Assembly: GCA_003665825.1 (NCBI GenBank)
Contig: QPFY01000008.1
Span: forward strand, 1 to 64,000
Source: Microbotryum silenes-acaulis
Lineage: Eukaryota > Basidiomycota > Microbotryomycetes > Microbotryales > Microbotryaceae
Reading direction: 5' to 3'
Length of the DNA: 64,000 bases
Positions 55,012 through 64,000 of this stretch are shown piece after piece. The first letter of the stretch is position 1; each line of letters opens with the position of its first letter. The position numbers and the translations under genes are program-made. A model generated the notes under the pieces. It made no database searches and had not been told where the DNA came from. It was given only the letters and a program-made list of their open reading frames with translations.

Positions 55012-57010
55012 GATTCGCGCGCGCCAACACTCCTTTCCCTCTCCCCGCTCACTCACACCACTCACTCGCCCAGTTGACCCGACTCGGCTCTGATCCCACT
55101 ACACCACAACGCTCTCCCCACATCACCCAATCGGCAAGATGCAGCTCGGCCACTCTCGACGGACGCTCGCAGTGTCCCTTCGTGCGGGCTGATGCGGGCA
55201 CGGTGCGACGTCGCACAACACGACTATCAACGACTCCAACATCGTCATCTTCAGCAAGATACGCTGAACAGGTTGATCTGAAAGGACGTGGTCACTTTCA
55301 GCAGCGTACTAACTACGTCGATGCATCGCTCGAGCGTCCTCGGTCGGACACGTGCTCGGTCACCCAATCGCCTCGATCGCCCCGTTCGCCCTCTCGTAAC
55401 CCGACCGATGAGTGTGGTGAGTACTTCACTCAGATACTTTCCAGCTCACACCCCATCCGCTCACCTCATGTTTGTCTTTGCTGCTCATCACACTAGTTCA
55501 GATCGCGCGTTGGCCGACTCGCTCGCATCCGAGCTTCGCACCGAACCGCTCTGTGACTTGTACGACCATACTCTGCGATCACAATGCCACGTCCTCATCA
55601 GTAACATCAACGTGATTGTCCCCCCTTCCTGAGGCCTCGCATCGATGTACACATCACTCGACCCACATTGCCGCACTGTCGGCCTGTGAGGATCACCTCG
55701 CCCACCCCCACATCGTTCACCGTTCACTCGCGTCGTCAACGTCGACCGATCGCTCGAATGCAATCACTCGCTGTCACATCGGGTCTCTTCGACGAGTCTC
55801 ACCGACGCGGCAAGCTCGGAGTTTGTCGGAACATCTGTTGCTCGACTCGGCGACCATTTGATCGATGCCCGTCCGAAGCTTCGCACCCATCATCGACCCT
55901 CGGTCCGATCGACCGATCAACCGACCGAACTGACAAACCTCTTCCGCCCGATCTCGCCCCCGCCCCGTCCGTGCTCATCCCATCACCACGACGTGCGAAG
56001 TAACAACTCGTTCGCCCCTCGCGATGGCTTCCTCGGCCGCCTCAACCGTCGACCTTCCACCGTACTCGTGCTCGATCGCCATAGACTCATTGTTATCAAC
56101 TGACCTGACCTACTCATCATGAGCGCCGACCCCACGATCGCCTCGCCCCATTTTCGAATCCTATGGCAATTCACCTATCGATACGATTCACCTCACCCCA
56201 TGTTGTTCTGTATCGCCGCACCCAGCTCGACACTATCCCGTGATCTTCACTTCCACACCGGCGGGTCAGCTCGATCAATCAGGACCCCAGTCTGGTATGC
56301 TCTCCTCTCCAACCCGGGTCTCCATCGTCTTGAGTCCCTACAATACTGATGCTTTTCCAAACACTCATCTGTGTTTCACAGCATTGCCCCGTCATTTTTG
56401 GCGCGCTAGATCCGACTCGCACGTCGCCCATCCTCAGCTTCGCACCGACTTGCTCAAACATCTCCTCCACCCCATGCCCCGAGCTTGTGATTCAATACTA
56501 CGATCGCCAATACGACTTCGCTCGACCCGAGTTCTGTCATTTTCTTGGGATCAGCTTGACTCTTCGGCGCTCTTTTTGGCTGGCTCCCCACTCGAGCCAT
56601 TTCATCGAGCAGCTTCGTCTCGGCTCGAACCGTTCGGCACTCCGATGATCAGCTGGACTCGTCCATCTCTCAGGCAACTTGCTTCGGTTATACCGAAGCG
56701 ACGATCGAGCACTACTCGATGGACGATCAAGCACCAACTGACATGGGTCCGCCTCGATGTGCCCACCCTGCCCGAATCGCCACTCCAACTCGCTCGGTCA
56801 ACTCGAGCTCTAACTCAACCATACTTCGAACATCGACAGCCCTTCCTTTCTGACAGCCGTCGCGACGGGACCACGTGCTCGACCACCGACGACGGGCTCA
56901 GACCGCCCACAGTGCACAGTGAGCCATCCGATCGGAGCCCTCGCTTGCGACTTGCACTCTTTGCTGATGCGATCAAGATCTGTCGCGTCACTGCACAGTG
57001 TAGACCGTTG
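55012..57010 (+). repeat. R repeat family, copy e (R1)
   Basis: Same start as copies a and c; 55,980-56,800 tracks 37,080-37,870 closely. It follows directly on copy d, giving an intact R2-R1 junction that Helitron copy 2 interrupts elsewhere. Confidence 0.7.
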
Positions 57011-57560
57011 GTCACGAACGACCCGGACTAGGAGCGCTCCTTCGAACGGAACTTCGCAGCAATGCTTACAAGCTCGCACGCCCAGCATTCGAGCCCGCAG
57101 ATATCACGAAGGACAAAGATAGGAGGGATGAGCCGGACGAAGGGGCCCGAGACGAGGGGCGAGGGACGAGGGACAAGTCGAGAGATGTTCTAGGGACTTC
57201 TCAAGAGAGACGAGGACGAGGGACGAGTGCAAGGATGTGACCTTTGACGAAGATTCGAGTTGCAGAAAGGAAGGAGAGAAGTAAGCTACGGAGATGGGGA
57301 ACTAGACCAGAGGAGTCGGGGACGAGGTGGCGAGCTTGAGGAGGCGAGGCACGAGGATCACGTAATAGTGTTGAGGCTGGGGATCACGTAATAGAGCTTG
57401 GTTGAGGATCACGTAAGAGTCGGGGGCGAGAGGGTTGTGAGTGTGTAGTCGGAGGAGAAGAGAGCAGTGCAGGTGCCGAAGCGGGGAGAGGAGGTCCGAG
57501 GCGCGGGAAGGCCGAAGTCACGCGGATGACGAAGGTGCTGAGAGGCCGAACTCGGAGTGG
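57011..57560. other. GA-rich spacer before the DIRS-like remnant
   Basis: Repeated GACGAGG/GGGACGAG words (about 57,130-57,240) and three copies of GATCACGTAA at about 57,356-57,417. No gene seen. Confidence 0.45.
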
Positions 57561-57619
57561 CGAACTTCCATTCGTGACAGCCACCGCCTCGACACTCGGT
57601 CTCTATCACGAACGCGGAG

Positions 57620-57979
57620 GCGTGGGCGGTCGAGGCGCTGGCCGAGGCAGCGTTATGAATGTCTAAAGACGATAAACATTTCGTTCTCCAATGTGACAAC
57701 ACCGGGGTTGTGCTTGGATGGAGGAAAGGGCATTCGATGAATCCCTTGTTGAACTTGTCGCTTTCAAACCTGCGCAGCCTTGAGGAAACTCGAGGTGTGA
57801 AGTGGTCGATTGAATACGTTAACACGAAGGTGAATCCCGCGGACGTCGTGTCCCGGCAGCCAGACCGCCCGCGGCAGTACGAACCGTTCCCGTTGATGAT
57901 TGCGCACCCACTGTCGAAGTTTCCGGCGGGGCGCGAGTTGCTGCGGGCGGCGGGAGAGCCCCTGTGGGCGATAGGCTGA
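57620..57979 (+). pseudogene. DIRS-like RNase H C-terminal fragment
   Basis: The frame reads NAEAWAVEALAEAAL, TGA at 57,656-57,658, then MSKDDKHFVLQCDNTGVVLG and IEYVNTKVNPADVVSRQPD, stopping at 57,977-57,979. LQCDN and VNPAD..SR are RNase H landmarks of DIRS-type elements. The TGA interrupts an otherwise continuous frame. Confidence 0.65.
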
Positions 57980-58086
57980 GATATCTGACTCCCTTCGTGG
58001 AAGGTGGAGCTTCGTTCGTACAGAGTTGCGTATCCCTGTGTCTGCGAGGTCGTGTACCTTTTGTTTGTTGGTGAGGTCGAACCCTC

Positions 58087-59724
58087 TTGCGTCCTGTTTT
58101 GTCAATGTCACGCTGTCATGACTCAGAGCCGCGCTCTTGTGCCTCGGTTGCGACTTTGCGGTTGTCCGGTACTGTCCCGTCTCCGCCGCGAGAGCGTGAT
58201 TGCGGGCGCGTGCTTGGCACGTTCGGCCTCCCCCCACCCGCGTCGCACGCCGTCTCGAAAATACAGATGTCTTTCGAGGATTCACGAGCCGCGTGGAGGC
58301 TTCGTCAACGAGCCGTTCCGTACCCGACGATGCCGACGATGGCTGTGAGGGAGCGCGCCTTCAAGTCAGGAAGAGCGCTTACTGGTCGGGCCGACGTGTC
58401 GAGTTCGGCGCTGCGCGATGGAGCACCGGCTGCGGCGCCACCTCCGACTGTGAAACTGGATCGTAGCCCAGGGGCTTGTTTGGGATTCACGTCGACGTCA
58501 AATCCAAGATTGCCAATGTTACGCAGTTCCCATTCGGGGGACATCGTCGTTTACCTACCTGAGGCAGACGGGAACGAGATGGCCCCGATGGCTTCATCCA
58601 CGAATTGCACGCCGGAGGAGCGGCTGTGCGCCGCGTTCGCCAAGACGTATCGAGGTATCAACCGAATCCTCGTTCTCACACCGACGACTCCGGTCCAACG
58701 TCCGCTCCATGCGTGTGCATTGGCTGCGACAGAGCACGCGGTGATGGTTGCGGCAGGGCGAACGGCGGAGTCGAACGAGATGTACGCGATGTGCATTCTA
58801 CGATACCTCGAGTACTGTGACAACGAGTTGGTCGACCGGAGGGATCGATTCCCCGCACATCCTGACATCGTCAGGCGATTTCTCACTCGAATCGCGTTGT
58901 CGGGAAATGGCGTCGGAGCCTATAGCGTCAGCCACTTTCGCCGATTCCGTACCGCCCTAGAATTTTGGCACACGACGCATGGGCTGCGTATGAACTACGA
59001 TCCGAAGATGTGAACGATGCAACTGGCTGCGACTGCGGCCACAGCTCCAGCCCCCAAACCAGAGCGATTGGCGGCAACTTTGGACGACCTCAGGTGCCTG
59101 GCCGCGGGGATCAATAAGTGCAGTCCGTTCGATACGGCCGTGTTTGCTGCAGCGTGTGCGGCGTTCTTCGCGATGGCGAGATTGGGCGAGTTTACGGCGG
59201 ATTCGGCGGACGAAGAGTTCATAGCCGAACGGCATCTAGCGGTGGCCAATGCACGTCGGATCGATGCGACGAGCGAAGCTCCTCTCCGATACGAGTTGGA
59301 CCTCCAGTTTGACAAGGTGCATCGGCGCGTCGGCCGCATGCTGGTAGTCTCGGCGCGAGACGGCGAGCCCTTCTGCCCGGTCGGAGGCATCGATAAACAT
59401 TTCCGCCTAAACGACCCTCCACCAGGGCGGTTGTTCTCATATCGGGCGCGCGAAGGAGGTCATCGACAACTGACCTCCTCGGCGTTCTCGCGACGAATCA
59501 AACACATTCTCGAGGCGAGCGGGAGGGCGGTTTTGAACAACCACTCCTTTAGGTCCGGTGGGGCCACGTTTTACCTTCGAGAAGGTGTACACACGGATCA
59601 CATCCGAAACCTTGGCCGTTGGTCATCGAATGCCTTCGACAGGTATTGGCGGCAGCACAAGGAGATTGCGATCCAAGTGCTGAGCAAGGCTGGCAAGCTT
59701 GCACTCGATTCGGGTAGAGCCTGA
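58087..59724 (+). pseudogene. DIRS-like tyrosine recombinase with one in-frame TGA
   Basis: The N-terminal core-binding part (NEMYAMCILRYLEYCDNELV, YSVSHFRRFRTALEFWHTTH) ends at TGA 59,011-59,013. The same frame continues into the catalytic domain: ARLGEF (first Arg), KHILEASGRAVLNNHSFRSG (His-x-x-Arg) and LGRWSSNAFDRYWR (Trp and nucleophile Tyr). All catalytic residues are present. Upstream of about 58,250 the frame looks less protein-like, so the true start is uncertain. Confidence 0.75.
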
Positions 59725-60011
59725 ATGCGTTGTAACGTAGGCCTCTTTCGCTGCGTTTTGGTGGTTGTAAGTGTGGGGGGCGTGACCTATGGTACGCATC
59801 CGGCGCCAGGGCGCCTGTCCGAACCGGGGGTTCGGGAATTGGGGTGTACGCATCATCCCAGGGTCTCGTCCAGGAAGATTAATCATCTTCCTCATCCCAA
59901 CACAACCAAACACACCGAAAGATACACAAGGAAGGTCGCAAGGTCGCAATTCCCTTCCCGCGCTCGAGAACCCCATTGGCATCCGATCGAGACATCGGAG
60001 GGGAAAAGCGC

Positions 60012-61850
60012 GGCCAGCGTCCTCCGACTGAGATCACAAAGCCAAACTGATACCGCAGCACACATGATCTAGGCCGATCTGGTCCTTTCGAACGGGTCAC
60101 TGCTGCAAGCCATATGCCTCGAATTCTGGCATATAAATTGTATCACTACGGTTGAGAGACTTAGAACACGATGACCACTGGGTTGAGGTCAATTTCCACT
60201 TCTGATCAGGAGTTGAAAGATCGCACAAGGACTCGGGGATCCTCTCGATCGCGCAAACTTGGCTCCTTTTTTTTTTCGCTGGTCGATCGGATAGTGATCC
60301 TCCGACGCTCCGCAACGCACTGTCAAATTAAAAGATCTCCACGTTGACGGAAGAATTGATGTCGTGCTTTGCAGTGTTAAAGCATACTTTCAGTCAGGAT
60401 CGTCGGCCGGGTGAGGGATGCGGGTCGCACAGGTTCGACCAGGCTTAGCGTGAAAGCTGGAAACATTTCGGTGTCGAACCACGGCATGCGGCCCCAAGCA
60501 GCTCTCCTACACACGCAAGTCAAGTGCTAGAGTCCGAAAGAGCCTATAGAAGAAGGCTAGGGATGCAACTACAAGGTTGAAGCCAACTCCGAATGGACCA
60601 CGGCAGCATGCCATCAGCTCGGTCGGCGTGACTCGGAGCGGCGAGGAGTACAATCGACCCGGTGACTCCGCAGAGATCACTGCAACGTGCTCAGGCATCC
60701 AGTTTTTGATTGCGTTCAGCAGTCAGTAGTCCAGTTCTCATGTTGGATTCAATACAAGAACATTCCGTTCAGGTTCCGCCCGGAAGCACCAAATCGGAGG
60801 CCGCAGGAAAACCCGGCAAGGATGGGTCAAGAAGATCAGATACGCACATATGAGCTCAAAGACCAAATGCTATTGCATCAAGGAGCACATACTGACATAT
60901 GTATATTTAGGGAAAGAAGGGAAAGGAGGAACGTTGCTCGCAAAGAGTCTAGGTGGTCCTTCATTCTCAATCTCGAGGAGAGCGGACAGGGCGTGGGTGG
61001 CCCAGAAGAGTTCGGATGGTTGGAGAAGCCTCCTCACACAGATCATCGGCGAATGTCAAGTCTTGGGTGGCGAAGGCAGCAGCGGCAAAGATGAGAGCCT
61101 GCATGCTCATTGACGAGCGATGATCGGTCGCACCAAGTTGGGTTGAGGTCCGGGTCGATGCAGAGGAGATCAAAGTCGAGCAGAGCAAGTCCCGCCGAAG
61201 AAGTCTGGATCCTCAATTGGAAGAGACGATGATCATTCATCCATGAGAGCGAGAAACGGTTTGGAGCGAGTCGGAGTCTAAAGAGTCGATCTAAGCGCAG
61301 GCCGGAATCTGAGACCTGGTGGAGCAAATGAAAAGTCGCACATAAGCAAGAGTGCACATACTTGCAACACAGGGTATGGAGGAAGAGAAGGCCCTTAGGT
61401 TGAAGGCACGCACTGACCTTTCGGACGTGTGCTCGCTTAGCAAAATGCCAAACGAGTTTGTCGACACCAAGCGAGGTGAGTGCAAGAAGAAGCGGAAGCG
61501 AGAGGAGATGGAACACCGTGCGACGCTGAGCGCAGTCCACGACCAAATGACCAGGCTTGCTGCCGCGTGTATGATCGTGCAACTCGCATATGTGGGATGC
61601 TGATCGCACGTATGAAGCTGGTCGAGCGAATCGCCGAGATCGATTGAGAGTGCGAATGATCGTCACGGTCCAACGCCGAATGGTGTGGACTCGGAGAAGC
61701 CCGAGTCGTGAGTGTATGATCCAACGTGGGCACCGTAGGATCGAGTTCGAGTAAGATATGAAGCAATGAGGTGGTGTTGTGTGGCAAATCTCGAGAGGTC
61801 AGTGAGATCAAAGACAAGATTTTGGTGCGGGGCTATGGATTTCATTTCGT
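60012..61850 (-). repeat. R repeat family, copy f (R2, inverted)
   Basis: Near-identical to 43,890-45,711 on the opposite strand, including the A-run near 45,455 (T-run at 60,268). Much closer to copy b than copies c or d are, so it was copied together with the FunK1 gene. Confidence 0.8.
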
Positions 61851-62137
61851 TGGTTCAAGGCCACGCATTTTGATACCTGGGACAGGAAAATATACCTGAT
61901 CCATTTCCAAAAACAACACCCCTAAGAGCAAAACATGAATGATGTAAGGGCCCTCCCAGATTACGACTTGGGCCAGAAACTCTGCACAGTCGAGCCGAAT
62001 GAAGGCACCGCTGGCGCAGTCCTATTTCCAGCCTGGATTTATACTGGAACGGACGGAAAATGACCTTGGGTATCTATTGCAATAATCGGAACTAACAACG
62101 AGCAACTATATTTAAGCTCAGCGCAAAGGTGGTCACT

Positions 62138-63920
62138 TCAGAGCAAGGGAAGCAGCTGCTCAATGTCCGAGATGATGGACTCGTGCGACATCGCCTTGGA
62201 TGGACCCCACAACTCCCCCAGCTTGGCCTCTTCCGCAGCCACCTCGGAATTATTGAACTGGTTATCAAGACCACAATGGTGTCGCAAGATAACGACCAGT
62301 TGCTCGATGTTCGTCCATCGATGTGCGCAGCCTTCGAGTACAGATCTGTATGCCCGGTCCTTGCGAAGCCTATCTTTGAGTTCATAGACTTTGCGCGCAG
62401 ATGGTTCGTTCCAGTCCCCCCAGATAATCTGACCCTTTGGCGTCATGACAAGCTCTTCATTGTTGCCCTGGTAAGGTTCGCGGAACGAAGATTCCATTAC
62501 GACGTAGAAGAGCGACTCGATGTCGTGCCACCGTTCGTGGACGACACCGAGCGGCTGTTCTGGCTGGGCGAGGATCGAGCAGGCGAGGTAGGGCCAGGTG
62601 CCCTGTCAGACGTCGTATAGTCCAAAGGTTAGTGCTGGTCAGAAACTTCATTCGGAGAAACATACAGAGGGGAGGACACACGGATCGTATTCTGTGGTGC
62701 AGCTCGTTGCAAGGTCGATCATGCGGGACGGCGAGGTGATAGTCGATAAGGACGCCGAAACCGTCGCGGTCGATGACGACATTGCCGTACGAAATATCCC
62801 GGTGGATATACCCCAGCTTGTAGAGGTTTCGGTGTCCTGCATTGTCATGGGAACGCGCGTGTCGGCTAGGGAGCGCAAACGCAAGGCCGCCCAGTTGATC
62901 CCCGTGCTCACCTTTGACGACTCCAAGTACGGCCTGGGCGAGTTCCCTGGTCGTGGTCGCCGTGTTGAGGGGCCGATAACACTGTCGGTGGAAGACCACC
63001 TCGAGTGCCCGGGGCCCGATATCATCGAAGCTTTCATCATCACCGAAGAAAGCTGGAAGCGTGCGGAAGTCGTCCCGGTAGATGCCGGCGCTAAGGCTTA
63101 AACCCTCGGTGTCGATACGCGACGCAGCGTGCATCTTGCGACGTAGGGCAATCGCATCGTCGAGGCGGGATTGCTCGACCCATGCGACTGTCATGGCGTA
63201 CTCGGTGGAAGATGTAGGCAAGCTGATCGACGTGGGGTCGACAGGCGCGTGTCTTGCGGTAACGCGGAAAGCGGAGGTTGCACGACCCGTGCAGCTTCGA
63301 CGTCGGAAGAGGAGCTCCTGGATCTCGAGATCTGAGATATCGCCGAGCTCGGACTCGAAGTCGTGGGCGCGGGGTGGGAGAAACTTGTCCGAGACGACAA
63401 AATTGCCGAAACCATCGTCGACCTCGTTCGTCGAGGCCAGCATCCCGAGCCCGTTGTCGTCGAGTTCGATGAGGTGTGACAGCACGCGCCGGAGCAGCAC
63501 CGCGTCCTCACCGCACCTGCGGGCGCTCGTCGTGAACACCCCACACGCGTTGACGAGGTAGACTTGAAGTACGTCCCCGCAAAGGGTGACCCCGATCGCG
63601 TGGGCGCGGAGCGCGGTCGTGCAGATCATGTGTAGCCGCCTAAGCACTTGGTTACGCGCTTCTGCGCTCTTCGTGTCGCTCTCTTTCACCTCAATCGCCA
63701 CTGCAATCTGCGAGTATGCGCGTTGAGGCGACGGGGGCGTGCCTTCCGTCGACTTTGGGTGCTCTGACTGCGCCCAAACGAACGGAAGATCGGGGGAAGC
63801 GGCCACCGCCGCATGCGTCAATATGACGGCGTCGGGCGTCTTCTCCTGCTCCCCGCGATCGGGCGCCAGCTTAATGTGGCTACCCGAGTTGCCGCATCCG
63901 ACCAGACGTCGATCACCAGT
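62138..63920 (-). CDS. FunK1-type fungal protein kinase, gene R (5' exon off the window)
   Basis: Exon 2 starts at 63,920 after TGTAG and reads TGDRRLVGCGNSGSHIK, then the same kinase sequence as gene L (YIHRDISYGNVVID, VLIDYHLAV). The last exon 62,602-62,138 begins GTWPYLACSIL and ends EQLLPLL. Exon 2 is almost identical to gene L. The last exon is mosaic: its ends match gene L, its middle differs at roughly 30 of 75 residues. The frame offset before the last intron is shared with gene L. Confidence 0.82.
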
Positions 63921-64000
63921 CTACACCCGGGTGCATCAATGATCGGGACACAGTGGTCAGTCATACTCGTGCGGTCGAAGCCAAGCGATAGCATCGGGGC

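Larger units (their letters stand above)
57560..59980 (+). mobile_element. DIRS-like tyrosine-recombinase retrotransposon remnant
   Basis: The RNase H tail is followed by a tyrosine recombinase in the order typical of DIRS/Ngaro elements. RT and Gag are missing on the left. Terminal repeats were not identified; the right border is somewhere between 59,727 and the palindrome arm at 60,012. Confidence 0.7.
60012..64000 (-). repeat. Giant inverted repeat, right arm (continues beyond the window)
   Basis: Reverse complement of 41,753-45,711. The match still holds at the last base, so the arm is longer than 4 kb. It contains R2 copy f (60,012-61,850) and FunK1 gene R. Confidence 0.9.

Noticed and set aside
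36000..64000. A Starship-type giant element, suggested by a tyrosine recombinase and cargo-like kinases
   Set aside because: The recombinase follows an RNase H fragment and matches the DIRS type rather than a DUF3435 captain; no single element borders enclose the region.

Overview
The window looks like nuclear DNA of a fungus, most likely a basidiomycete. Genes have short GT-AG introns with CTGAC/CTAAC-like branch points, and coding exons prefer C or G at third codon positions. The host genes are typical fungal ones (histidinol-phosphatase, ER glucosidase II, PHO84-type phosphate symporter). Three genes belong to the fungal FunK1 protein-kinase family, and the rest is a dense mix of copia, LINE, DIRS-like and Helitron elements. 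Placement in Pucciniomycotina is only a guess from composition and gene style.

Layout. 1-8,838 is ordinary gene space: the 5' part of HIS2 (minus strand), then a remarkable locus in which the alpha and beta subunits of glucosidase II run together in one reading frame, then a small unidentified minus-strand gene, then a four-exon PHO84-like transporter. 8,839-11,057 is mostly non-coding. 11,058-30,292 is a nest of retroelements: a copia element on the minus strand with its 3' end missing, a 5'-truncated copia element on the plus strand, a LINE whose ORF2 is cut by that element's LTR, a composite direct/inverted repeat, and an apparently intact LINE with two long ORFs that meet at a TAATG overlap. 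This second LINE sits in a Helitron copy (30,293-32,806). The same Helitron copy also carries a 157-bp TG...CA insertion with a perfect 5-bp target duplication, and inside that insertion is a complete tRNA-like gene.

32,807-64,000 is a kinase and repeat domain. It holds one divergent kinase-like gene with a local inverted duplication of one of its exons, and three FunK1 genes. Two of the FunK1 genes are near-identical and lie in the arms of a very large inverted repeat (arms about 4 kb, 41,753-45,711 and 60,012-64,000, spacer about 14 kb). The spacer and flanks are built from a multi-kilobase non-coding repeat family (called R here), a second Helitron copy with a recognisable 3' end (46,638-49,250), an AT-rich island with direct repeats and a palindrome, and a DIRS-like RNase H-tyrosine recombinase remnant.

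Together this reads as a euchromatic gene block next to a transposon- and kinase-rich accessory region. The two Helitron copies and the two palindrome arms provide internal controls that expose insertion events. The glucosidase locus contains about ten single-base frame breaks, several next to homopolymers, whereas the LINE-2 ORFs and the copia-1 pol ORF are long and open. Assembly indels are therefore a live explanation for the breaks and are flagged wherever they matter.
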